From: Mesostigma viride
Taxonomy: Eukaryota > Streptophyta > Mesostigmatophyceae > Mesostigmatales > Mesostigmataceae
Direction: 5' to 3'
NCBI GenBank assembly: GCA_009746045.1
Contig: RPFO01000950.1
Location: 142,501 to 163,689, forward strand
DNA length: 21,189 nucleotides
The notes beneath the pieces are model-generated. The model was not told the DNA's origin. It saw nothing but the letters and a program-made list of their open reading frames with translations, and searched no databases. Shown here one piece after another: positions 1-7,239 of the stretch. How positions within the stretch are numbered: position 1 is the stretch's first letter; each line of letters opens with the position of its first letter. A program made the position numbers and the translations under genes.

Positions 1-709
1 GTTGTCATTGGAATTTCAGATCTGCTGTGGGGATCCCAGAGCCTTTTCCACTGTATGCGTCATATCAACTGAGATACTTGATCCAAGAAATTACTAAGCA
101 AATGCAATTTACATACAATTCTGATCACCAATCATAAGTCCATCATAAGTCCAGTGATTTCGTTAGTACCGGCTACGCCCCCTTCTAATAAAGAAGGATC
201 CAGCCGTGTTCAGCCCGTCTCACGTTTCGAGACTGAACAAGTCTCGAGTGGACACGTGTGTAGTACTCCTACACACAGATCTCGAGTGATTTATCTAGTA
301 CCAAATCCGACAGGCTTGCATCACTCCCCGGAAAGGAGAACTTTTGCGGATGACTGTAGGTGTAAGTTGGCGATGCCATGGTAACCGGAGACGTCCGTCC
401 TATAGTCAGCGAAAGTTGGTGCGAGAGGTCCCCAGTTCGATTACGGTCGGATTCACTTGCAGATCGCGTTTTTCCGCGTTTTCCGCGGCCCGGCCCTGAA
501 CGCAAGCGGTTTTCACCTTTGCGGAGTGCCTGATCAGAATAAGTCCACTGTCAGGAATCGATTATTGTCCATGGCCGTGTTTACAAAGAAACCAATGACA
601 TTGAGAGTTGCAGGAATATTTTGTTGATTAGGTAGTTGTGAGCCCCTTTCAGGACCCACAATGTTGACCTCCACATTGTTCCTGGACTATTCCTGGATCA
701 ATCAATCAA
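1..709. other. Unassigned left flank, no gene recognised
   Basis: No reading frame here resembles a known protein; the short frames of 60-80 codons look like chance. The stretch holds three small hairpins (181-276, listed separately) and a weak tRNA-promoter-like patch near 400-445 (see rejected items). It also has an inverted pair ACAATGT/ACATTGT at about 659-680. Near 692-706 it carries an ATCAATCAATCAAA run that resembles the tails of the LINE copies downstream, so an older retroposon may end there. I infer intergenic or old repeat DNA. Confidence 0.5.
181..276. repeat. Three consecutive hairpins, each with a 5-nt loop
   Basis: Three perfect inverted repeats follow one another. The first is CCTTCT/AGAAGG (181-186/192-197). 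The second is TCGAGACT/AGTCTCGA (227-234/240-247). The third is GTGTGTAG/CTACACAC (256-263/269-276). Each has a loop of exactly five bases, and the last two are only eight bases apart. A CTCGAGTG direct repeat lies at 243-250 and 281-288. No coding frame needs these structures. Their role is unknown; they could be part of a structured RNA or a decayed mobile element. Confidence 0.55.
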
Positions 710-1527
710 ATCGGGACCGCGTCAAGCTGCTGGGCAGCCTGCTCCCTAGCTGCGAGGTGGTTTGGACCATCGCATCTCCCTCGCCTGGCACGCTTTACGC
801 CAGTACCGGGCCCTGTGGCGCAAGCCCCTGGGCAAGATCGAGAAACAGGACCTGTTCAAGGTCCTCGTCCTTCCTGTTCTCACGTATGGGGCCAAGACGT
901 GGACCCTCACCGCCGACCTGGCCCGCAAGCTGGACGGCGCGGTCACCAACATGCTGCGTTCCATTTTCAGAGTAGGATATGCTGCTCATGTCCGCAATGA
1001 GGACCTGTACCAGGGCATGCCATATATCACCAGCACCGTTAAGCAGCGGCGCCTGCAGCTAGTAGGGCACCTAGCTCGCACCAACCAGGTAGACACCTCA
1101 CGTGGCCCCCCGCGGGACTGCGACCAGCTCAGCCTGGCCGGCACCTCCTGACGTGGGCCGGGCCCAGCGATGTTAGACGCCGCAAGGCCCGCACCTTCAA
1201 AGAACAGCTAGTAGAGGACATGGGGGGCCTAGGCCTCTCCGTGATTTGGAAGAAGATTATGGACAAGGCCAAGTGGGCCCAGGTCATAGAGGACAACGAG
1301 CCCCCCCCCCCGAAGGGAAGCGCCCGCGTGTGCAAGCCCGTACGTGGGAGGCACGCCAGTGCTGTATAGATATATGTTGTAGTTAGTAATGCTGTTAGAT
1401 AGATGTCGTAGGTAGCTGATGTAGATAGCTTAGACCGGTAGGTCTGTTTGCACCCACCCATCCATCCATCGGGGTTAATGCTCCGTGACTCCCCAACGGG
1501 AGCACGCGTCTAATTAATCAATCAAAC
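710..1527 (+). mobile_element. 5'-truncated LINE, copy 1
   Basis: This is the 3' part of a non-LTR retrotransposon: the end of the polymerase reading frame (762-1369), a 3' UTR of about 130 bp with CATCCATCCATC, the hairpin CTCCCCAACGGGAG at 1489-1502, and an AATTAATCAATCAAA tail. The 5' part is missing, as is usual for incomplete target-primed reverse transcription. The body is the same family as copy 2, which begins directly after the tail of this copy with sequence corresponding to about position 951. The 5' border is approximate. Confidence 0.8.
762..1369 (+). pseudogene. LINE polymerase C-terminal region, broken
   Basis: The translation matches the region after the reverse transcriptase palm of LINE ORF2 proteins. 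The frame starting at 762 reads through LVLPVLTYGAKTWTLTADLA, then a segment with LRSIFRVGYAAHVRNEDLY, then RRLQLVGHLAR. These are typical of the thumb and C-terminal domain, which normally end with a segment like VEDMGGLGLSV. That last part is present (about residues QLVEDMGGLGLSVIWKKIMD) but in another frame, ending at the TAG at 1367-1369, so a frameshift lies between about 1110 and 1145. Upstream, KLLGSLLPS at about 722-750 is in yet another frame, which implies a second break. The endonuclease and catalytic palm are absent. It cannot encode a working enzyme. Confidence 0.8.
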
Positions 1528-1830
1528 ATGCTGCAGTCAATTTTCCGTGTGGGAGATGCTGCTCATGTCCGCAAGGAGGACTTGTACCTAGGCATGCCAC
1601 TTATCACCATCAAGCAGAGGCGCCTGCAGCTACTAGGGCACTTAGCTCGCACCAACCAGGTACGTAGACACCTCACGTGGCCCCTCCGCAGGGCTGCGAC
1701 CCGCTCAGCCGGGCAGGCACCTCCTCACGTGGGCCGGGCCCAGCCAGGCTAGACGCCGCAAGGCCCGCACGTTCAAAGAGCAGCTCGTAGAGGACATGGG
1801 GAGCCTAGGACTTGGCTCCGTGATTTGGGA
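1528..1830 (+). pseudogene. LINE polymerase C-terminal remnant of copy 2
   Basis: The frame from 1528 reads MLQSIFRVGDAAHVRKEDLY, then IKQRRLQLLGHLARTNQV, and stops at 1752. This is the same domain as residues 64 onward of the copy 1 remnant. After 1752 the equivalent of the KARTFKEQLVEDMG segment continues in another frame until the small insertion at 1841. The start is a truncation point, not a true initiation codon. It is a dead fragment of a LINE ORF2 protein. Confidence 0.75.
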
Positions 1831-1840
1831 AAGGATAATG

Positions 1841-1875
1841 ACGCAGTCACGTGTCTATTAATTAATTAATTAATG
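1841..1875 (+). mobile_element. Tail-only micro-insertion with 5-bp target duplication
   Basis: Compared with copy 1 (ATTATGGACAAG, 1256-1267), copy 2 has about 30 extra bases followed by a repeat of TAATG. TAATG occurs at 1836-1840 and again at 1871-1875. The insert reads CAGTCACGTGTCTATTAATT and more TTAA units, which resembles the last bases and tail of the neighbouring LINEs (GAGCACGCGTCTAATTAAT). I infer an extremely 5'-truncated retroposon insertion that kept only the last few bases and the tail. Confidence 0.6.
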
Positions 1876-2222
1876 GACGAAGCCATGTGGGCTCAGGTCA
1901 TAGAGGATCGACAAAGACCCCCCATCCAGTGGGGAAGCCGCGTGTTTGCACACGTGGGAAGCATGCTAGATCACAAGACCCCTTGGGTCGCGGGCACCAT
2001 ATAGATTAGGATTGTTTTGTAGATAGATTAGACCGGTAGGATTGCGTGTACCCATCCATCCATCTATCGGTATTAATGCTCCGTGACTCCCCAACGGGAG
2101 CACGAGTTTAACTAATTAGTTAATTAATTAATCAATCAAAGCACGAGACAGCGTCATGTGGGCAGCATGAAGCGGTCCGGGTAGTCACTATGAAGTGAGA
2201 CAACTATACCTGCCCACAGCAG

Positions 2223-2408
2223 TTGCTGGCTGACCTAGTGGTCCCAGCTCAGTTTGAACATCGCATTCACTCCCTCTCTCTTGCTTGGACTGCTATGCAG
2301 GACAAGAAGAGGTGGAAGACCATTGTCCAGGCTCATACGCCCGCCCCTGTACGTGGGCAAGCCCCCTCCCCCCAAGCGGCCGGAAGGGGCGCTTTGCTGA
2401 GTAGATAG
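2223..2408 (+). pseudogene. LINE ORF C-terminal remnant of copy 3
   Basis: The frame reads LADLVVPAQFEHRIHSLSL and then KKRWKTIVQAHTPAPV. It closely matches the minus-strand remnant at 8801-9006 (LADLVVPAQFEHRIHSLSL, then NIVKAHTPAPVGKPPPPKR). After APV the reading shifts because of a short insertion (CGTG region, about 2350), so the basic KPPPPKR tail is read only in another frame. An in-frame TGA lies upstream at about 2193. This is the very end of a LINE polymerase; its exact function is not visible and it is not functional. Confidence 0.7.
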
Positions 2409-2495
2409 GTAGGGTTTTCTAGATGAGATTAGCTTAGTAGAGTTAGATTAGTTCGGTTTCGCGGCTTTGTCCCCCCCCCATCCATCCACGGGAAT

Positions 2496-2980
2496 TCATT
2501 CATTAATTAAAATCATAGCTCCGTGGGGAGCATATGTAACACATAGCCCTGAGAAAGGGGCATCTATGGGTTTGTAATACAATCAGGGCGACAACCTGCA
2601 GGTGTAGGATGTACAACTATCACCTGCTCTGGGCGCACAAGGTGCACCTGCACCGCCATGATGGTTCATGCCTCCTAAACAAGCACAAGCACACAAGGCG
2701 GCTTGAGGAGAGGGCCTAGAAGGCCTGCATGACATATGGGGTGGAAGGTATGTGGCTAGGCTATAGCTGGTGTACACATGGCCTCTCAGCAGAGAGTAAC
2801 TCCCTGCATGGGCAAAGCATGACTCGAAATTGCTACGGCTATTGCAAGGGCTGGTGTGGGCCCATCACGTAGGCATACATGGCCACATAACTAAGCTTTC
2901 TAGTGTACACTACTGCTACATTCCCTAGGCTGGGGTGGCTGGGGTGGCTGGGGTGGCTGGGGTGGCTGGGGTGGCTGGGG
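2496..2980 (-). mobile_element. Antisense short retroposon (copy A) nested in LINE copy 3
   Basis: A 485-bp insert is flanked by the perfect 7-bp duplication CGGGAAT (2489-2495 and 2981-2987). Its AT-rich tail (ATTCATTCATTAATTAAAA read on plus) lies at the left end and the hairpin (2519-2530) follows, so the element is on the minus strand. A related copy, B, lies at 9868-10262; shared landmarks are CACCTGCTCTGGG, GTGCACCTGCACC, and GTGTACACTACTGCT before CCCTAGGCT. It has no convincing coding frame. It is either a SINE or a 3'-UTR-only LINE. Its 5' end (right side on plus) carries a 9-bp tandem repeat. Confidence 0.75.
2928..2980. repeat. (GGCTGGGGT)n, 9-bp tandem repeat
   Basis: Five full units and one partial unit of GGCTGGGGT run up to the target-site duplication at 2981. 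The repeat is absent from the related copy B, so it expanded at the 5' end of this retroposon copy. The G runs could form a G-quadruplex on the plus strand. Confidence 0.85.
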
Positions 2981-3017
2981 CGGGAATATGTGCTACATGA
3001 TCTCCCAACGGAGTCAT

Positions 3018-3070
3018 GTTATAATTTAATTTAATTTAATTTAATTTAATTTAATTTAATTTAATTTTAA
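3018..3070. repeat. (TTTAA)n tail of LINE copy 3
   Basis: About nine TTTAA units directly follow the 3' hairpin and GTCATGTTATAA. The same kind of tail, in antisense, is seen at 3970-4010 and 9868-9892. It is a retroposon tail extended by reverse-transcriptase slippage or microsatellite growth. Confidence 0.85.
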
Positions 3071-3208
3071 CTATGCCTGGACGCATGGCGATCCAACGGA
3101 CGCATGGTGCCGATCGTCCAGTATACGTAGGCAGAGCTCGATCGGACTGGGGGGGGGGGGCACTGCTATAGCTATGCCAGCTTAAGTTCTTACGTTCCTC
3201 AGACGAGG
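3071..3208. other. Short spacer with a 12-G run
   Basis: It contains an imperfect direct repeat of GGACGCATGG (about 3080 and 3099) and a run of 12 G at 3149-3160. A few codons of the LINE fragment downstream may start here (YVPQTR in frame with 3209). Nothing else is recognisable. Confidence 0.5.
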
Positions 3209-3943
3209 ATGGTCAAGGACCTGCGCCCCTGCCAGCAGAAGCACGACGGCAAGGGGGCCTGGTTCTGGTACAAGCGCCTCGGACACCCGGACGGCCTCGG
3301 CCGGCCCCGGCCACCGCCACGATATTCCCGGAGCACCGGCCAAGCGGCTCCGTACCTGGGCCGCCGCCACTGCAGAGGTCTTAGGGACGGCTACGCCGCC
3401 CCCGCCCCTGCTACCAGCCGCCGCCGCCCGCCCGGCCGCCCTGGCAGGCGGCCCAGCCGGGCCCCCGGCCCCGCCCTGGTCAGCGGCGGACTACCTAGTC
3501 CCCCCGCTGGCCGGCCCGCTCGGCGACCCGTCAGACATGCCTCCATTCACCTCCCGCGAGGTCACGGAGGCGGTCCAGCGCCTGCATTACGACGCATCCA
3601 CAGGCTCAGACGAGATTCCGGCCGCGGTCGAGAAACTCGCCGCCGAGTTTGAGGACACTGGTGTCATGCTGCTCTTCCGGGATATCTGCAACAGCATTCT
3701 GCTGTCGTCGCAACCGCCCCCAGCGGCCTGGCAACACAGTTTTCGCACGATGCTGTACAAGAACAAGGGGTTGCCCGCCAACCCCGGCAACTATAGAGGG
3801 GTGTGCATCCAAAGTGCCCCCTCAAGCTTCTCATGCGGCTCATCCTGAACCGCCTGCGCACGGCCCTGGACGGCCACCTCAGCGAGACTCAGCACGGCTT
3901 CCGTCCAGGCCACCGATTAGACGAGGCGACACCTAGCCTCTAG
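3209..3943 (+). pseudogene. LINE reverse transcriptase N-terminal fragment, broken
   Basis: It corresponds to the linker and first reverse transcriptase motifs of a LINE ORF2 protein. The frame at 3209 has a linker-like KHDGKGAWFWYKR, and the frame at 3537 has MPPFTSREVTEAVQRLHYDA, then TGSDEIPAAVEKLA. Next comes LYKNKGLPANPGNYRGVCIQ, the usual motif around RT block 1-2 (PGNYRGI). After a one-base shift at about 3815 a third frame gives PLKLLMRLILNRLRTAL and HLSETQHGFRPGHR, matching the next conserved block (QxGFRPG). The catalytic palm never appears: similarity ends near 3920 and a stop follows at 3941-3943. The very GC-rich linker between about 3300 and 3530 is read in several frames. It is a dead internal fragment. 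Confidence 0.8.
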
Positions 3944-3950
3944 GTAGCTA

Positions 3951-4020
3951 CCACACTAGAATAATTATAACTATTCTAAAATTAAAATTAAAATAAATTA
4001 GATTATAACATGCCTCCGTT
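3951..4020 (-). mobile_element. Tail and last bases of a minus-strand retroposon
   Basis: The plus strand reads TAAAATTAAAATTAAAATAA and then TTATAACATGCCTCCGTT. Reverse-complemented, this is the AACGGAGGCATGTTATAA ending and AT tail of the LINE copy 3 type. Only about 16 bases of the element body are left, without the full hairpin. It is probably another extremely truncated insertion, or a breakpoint relic, placed directly before the Penelope-like element. Confidence 0.5.
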
Positions 4021-4066
4021 TTGGAAACGAAAGCCGCAGGGCATCGGGAAACGTTTTGGAAACGAA
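4017..4066. repeat. Duplicated small hairpin CGTTTTGGAAACG
   Basis: CGTTTTGGAAACGAA occurs at 4017-4031 and at 4052-4066. Each copy is itself a hairpin (CGTTT/AAACG with a TGG loop). The spacing is 35 bp. It may mark the left border of the Penelope-like element or be a target duplication; I cannot tell which. Confidence 0.5.
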
Positions 4067-4163
4067 TGTTACATGCATTTCTGCCCCACGGTTTTTGCAT
4101 TGAAGGCAAGAGCTTCAAAGCTCGGTCTCGCCGCCGCCCGCCTCCCCCCGTCCCCGCCCTCTT

Positions 4164-5170
4164 ATGTTCATCCGTGCCTGGCGTCTGAAGCACAATCTCC
4201 ACCCATATCGCCCCTATCCCCCCAGCGTCACCCCGGCCCCTCCACCTTCCACACATGTGTCCACCGATCCTTCCCTTTACTCCACCAGTCTCCGCTGCTT
4301 ACGTCACATGTCTCGGCTTATGCAACGCGGCAACTTTCATGCATCCTATCTCGAAGCCTGCAGCTTGAAGAAGCTTACCAGCTTACACATTGCCGTCGGG
4401 TCGTGCTCCCCAGCTGATCTGCAAGTCCCCCGCTCCCATGCCACTAGTCTGCGAGGCCTTCTCTCACGTATCATTCGGCACCGTGTCAATGGGAATGCAG
4501 ATGCACTGCGTCCGCGCCGTTTACTGATCTCACCTTTCATTCATGCTGCGATGGATGAGCTGTGTTTGCCACACATTCTGCATTTGCCGCAAGTGCAGGC
4601 TGCGATGCCGCTCGTGGTGCGCAACACTTTCGGCACTCCCATTGCCGCCTGGCATTACTCTCCCACCTTGGGACAAATGGTTTTCAGCAACGGGAAGGTC
4701 AGCCGCGATACAACGCCCACCGAGCTGGCCACCATCTTGGCAGGGCCCTGCCCCTGCCAACAACAACGGTATTTCAAGTACCTTGATCCCACCTCACAGC
4801 ACGTCATGACCGCTGACCTCAGCATCCTGCCGAGCCACACGCTTGTAGACCTTTTTGCCAAAGGCACCAAGTTTCGGCCGTGGGTCCAGCGCACGTGTGC
4901 CAAAGAGGTGAATGCACTGCTCTCCACATCACTGCGCAAATTCTGCAATGCCATGTGCACGGACCTACAGCTTGCTCCCCTTGCCATGGAACCGTGGTTT
5001 CGCGCCGTCATTCACGAATGCAATGCACGTCTCACCAGGCTTGATTACCGTCTCCAGCAGGTCCACCGCACCACCTGGCTCAACACCACAGATAAAGCAC
5101 TTCTTGACCACTTCAAGCAGGACTTTATCATCACGTGTGTTGACAAGAGTGCCAACAACTTTGCTTTATA
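4164..5170 (+). pseudogene. Penelope-like retroelement protein, N-terminal part
   Basis: This is the first part of a reverse transcriptase protein of the Penelope-like type. The frame from ATG 4164 contains TPIAAWHYSPTLGQMVFSNG, then the cysteine pair CPCQQQRYFKYLDP, then HVMTADLSILPSHTLVDLF and KGTKFRPW. This order is known from animal and algal Penelope-like proteins upstream of the polymerase domain. Near its end is FIITCVDKSANNFALY, the conserved lysine-containing (DKG/DKA) block that precedes the RT fingers. A single missing base at about 5168-5171 moves the next codons (CKKHYLATLQHEL) to another frame. No GIY-YIG endonuclease motif is visible up- or downstream, so the element is incomplete or the domain has been lost. 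The true start is unclear because an in-frame stop lies at 4101. Confidence 0.75.
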
Positions 5171-5842
5171 TGCAAGAAGCACTACCTTGCTACTTTGCAA
5201 CACGAGTTGGCGTCCAGCCCTACCTATGTTCAGCGTGCACAGTCCACCGCCAGTATCACTGCTGCTCATCGGGCTTTTCTGCACAGCCAAAACATTTTTG
5301 CTCGGGCATTCCTTAAGCGGCAGCGACGCGCCACCACCACTACGTTCCCATATCTGTATCTCACTCTTAAGCTGCACAAAACTCCTGTTGCTTTGCGCAC
5401 CATTGCTGCGTCGCATTCAGCCCCACTGATGCCTCTCTCGAAACTCATCTGCCATGCTTTGAATGCTCTTCTCCCCGAAGCCAATGCATTATGGGTGGAG
5501 GTGCTGTGGAATGCCGGGTATGAATGCGCTGGTAGTTGGATCGTCATAGACTCAGCCCAAGTACGCCTACGCCTTGCCGCCCTTAGCCGTTCTAAGACAG
5601 CAGCAGAGAAACGTATACCTATGCCCATAGCCACCTATGATTTCACCACTCTATATACCACACTAGATTTGCACGATTTGAAAGCTCGTTTAGATAGCCT
5701 CCTTACTCCTCTGTATGCACGTAGGCCTCACGGGCGCAACCACCTGCACGTGCGTGTTTCTCAGACCAAGCCCACGGCAACGTGGCTCTCAGGGATCGCG
5801 GCAGGTGCTATCGTGCGGGATGGTTATAATTATATTATCACG
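5171..5842 (+). pseudogene. Penelope-like reverse transcriptase, fingers and motif A
   Basis: This continues the protein after the one-base frameshift, starting with CKKHYLATLQHEL. Visible blocks are FPYLYLTLKLHKTPVALRTI (RT blocks 1-2, with the template-contacting lysine and arginine), SAPLMPLSKLICHALNALLP, and MPIATYDFTTLYTTLDLHDL (motif A, with the catalytic aspartate in YDF and the aromatic gate region). It then runs to RDGYNYIIT, where a retroposon inserted at 5843 supplies an immediate TAG. Removing that insertion and one copy of the target duplication restores the frame into the segment at 6275. The length and order fit a Penelope-like RT rather than a LINE RT. Confidence 0.82.
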
Positions 5843-6265
5843 TAGCTTGTAGCCCTAGCTTTACTTCAATGGTAGTCCCTGCATGCCGCCATGGCAGCCA
5901 TGCTTAGAATGTTTGCCTAGTTGTGCCACCTTACCTAGTCACGTGCACCGCTAACGCACGGTACACAACCAGCCATAGCCTTATAGCTTAGTCCTTGTAC
6001 AGCCATGCTACGTCCTGGCTTCGATCACATTACTTGCCCACGCTCCTCGTTATGATATGCTCACATGGGTCTTATTGCACCCACAGGCTGCCGGATCGTT
6101 AGCGTGTCCGTTTAGCTAGCGCGCCCGAATGCAGCTGTGGCATGCCTTAGGCATGAAGGAGACTGGGGGTCTCTGCCCTTTCTCCTGTTGTGCACACACA
6201 GGGATTAAAAGCACTTCGGTGCTCCGTGACTCCCCAACGGGAGCACAAGTTTAATTAATTAATTA
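5843..6265 (+). mobile_element. Retroposon (3'-UTR type) inserted in the reverse transcriptase
   Basis: The insert is flanked by a perfect 9-bp duplication ATTATCACG (5834-5842 and 6266-6274; part of it overlaps the tail, so the exact length is ambiguous). It shares long blocks with 7609-8001, for example ACGCACGGTACACAACCAGC, GGCATGAAGGAGACTGGGGG and the 3' end with two hairpins. It ends in GAGCACAAGTTTAATTAATT. In the copy at 7240 this sequence follows a LINE-type reading frame, so the insert is either a LINE truncated to its 3' UTR or a SINE with that 3' end. Confidence 0.85.
6210..6243 (+). other. Paired 3' hairpins of the retroposon
   Basis: AGCAC-TTCG-GTGCT (6210-6223) forms a five-pair stem with a UUCG loop in RNA. 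CTCCC-CAAC-GGGAG (6230-6243) forms a second five-pair stem. An alternative longer pairing, GTGCTCC with GGAGCAC, would exclude both. The other copy carries identical structures at 7935-7948 and 7955-7968. They are likely recognised by the reverse transcriptase at the start of target-primed copying. Confidence 0.6.
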
Positions 6266-6274
6266 ATTATCACG

Positions 6275-7017
6275 AAGGCTGACCTTGTTCATTGGATCTC
6301 TTATCTTGTTGATAACACCTTCATTTGTTTTGCGGGCAATGTATACCAACAAGCTATCGGCATCCCTATGGGCACTAACTGTGCCGGGCTCCTTGCAAAC
6401 CTCTATCTATACACTTATGAGCTTGCATTCATGGAGAATCTCATTGCCTCAAACGATGATGTTCTCATCAGGTGTTTTATCCATACATGTCGATACATTG
6501 ATGATGTCATCGCTTTCGACAACCCTGATTTCGCAACCCATTTGTATATCACCGCTGGTCTGCCTGGCATCTACCCGCAAGCGTCCCTCACATTAAAGCT
6601 CACGTCGGAGGATACTCATTGCAATTACCTCGATCTTAACATTACCCATAACAAGAAGGGCTGGCGTACGGCTGTCTATGATAAGCGCAAGGATCCTAAA
6701 TACCAGCAAATTCCTTTTATTCGTTACCCCGATATTCACAGTCTCCTTTCCCACACAGCAAAATATGGTGTTGTTCTTTCTCAGTTACATCGATTTTCCC
6801 GTCTTTGTTCTTATCGTGTTGATTTCATCACGACTCTTGTTAAACTCTTGCAGCGTTTATTGGTCAAAGACTATGACCGAGACATTATGCTCGATCCGTC
6901 AAGTCCGATGTTTTTTGCAACGTCACCCACATCTGTTCGAGTGCTGCCCCTTGGCACAAGCTATACTACAAACAGGTCGTGGACCGGCTGGATCGCATAG
7001 TATCTCCGCACATCTGA
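6275..7017 (+). pseudogene. Penelope-like reverse transcriptase, motifs B to E and thumb
   Basis: In the same frame as the part before the insertion it reads KADLVHWISYLVDN, then QQAIGIPMGTNCAGLLANLY (motif B), RYIDDVIAFDNP (motif C with the catalytic aspartate pair), CNYLDLNITHNKKGW (motif D), and AVYDKRKDP (motif E), followed by a thumb-like YGVVLSQLHRFSRLCSYR. The uninterrupted frame goes on to a stop at 6998-7000, but after about 6890 another frame (RSVKSDVFCNVTHICSS and on to TGA 7015-7017) looks more natural, so I suspect a second one-base indel there. All catalytic residues are kept. Only the frameshifts and the retroposon make this copy dead, which suggests fairly recent inactivation. 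Confidence 0.82.
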
Positions 7018-7239
7018 ACCCTGTGATGCCAGATCTCCTTTGCGGCCGTTCCGAGCTTGGCACTGGATTCGTTGTCCACATCGTCGCGTCGCTGCAGCAA
7101 CACGATGTTTTCTGGCATCCGCGGGCTTTTGGTTCCCGCCGCACATTTGAAAGTGCTGTCCTCCGGCTTTTTGCCTTTGCACCGTGTGCAGTTCTTGGAC
7201 GTTTGGAATCATGGCATGGCTAACGTGATGACTGACTAG
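7018..7239. other. Unrecognised segment between reverse transcriptase and next element
   Basis: Frames are open on both strands (plus up to 7223, minus 6961-7212) but neither resembles a known family. The minus frame contains CGQRIQCQARNG and the plus frame RAFGSRRTFESAVLRLFAF. It may be the 3' end of the Penelope-like element or the start of the next one. I see no repeat or tail in it. Confidence 0.35.

Larger units (their letters stand above)
1528..2140 (+). mobile_element. 5'-truncated LINE, copy 2
   Basis: This is a second copy of the same family as copy 1, starting at the equivalent of MLRSIFRVG with no gap after the copy 1 tail. It has the C-terminal coding remnant, the 3' UTR with CATCCATCCATCTATCGG, the hairpin CTCCCCAACGGGAG at 2087-2100 and a tail of TTAATTAATTAATCAATCAAA. 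Coding similarity with copy 1 is strong but the UTRs have diverged, so neither is a very recent duplicate. A tiny extra insertion sits at 1841-1875. Confidence 0.8.
2141..3070 (+). mobile_element. LINE copy 3, split by an antisense retroposon
   Basis: This is a different LINE subfamily from copies 1 and 2, related to the minus-strand copy at 8683-9010. It holds the end of the coding frame (2223-2408), a 3' UTR to CATCCATCCACGGGAAT (2495), then the nested element at 2496-2980. It resumes at 2988 with ATGTGCTACATGATCTCCC, the hairpin CTCCCAACGGAG at 3002-3013 and a long TTTAA tail. The copy at 8683-9010 has CATCCATCAAGGAATATGTG uninterrupted on its sense strand, which shows that the two parts belong together. 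The 5' limit, just after the tail of copy 2, is approximate. Confidence 0.75.

Noticed and set aside
400-445. tRNA gene or tRNA-derived SINE head (AGTTGGTGCGAGAGG, then AGTTCGATTAC)
   Set aside because: The patches resemble A and B boxes, but their spacing is too short, the B box is imperfect, and no acceptor stem or anticodon arm can be folded. At most it is an old remnant.
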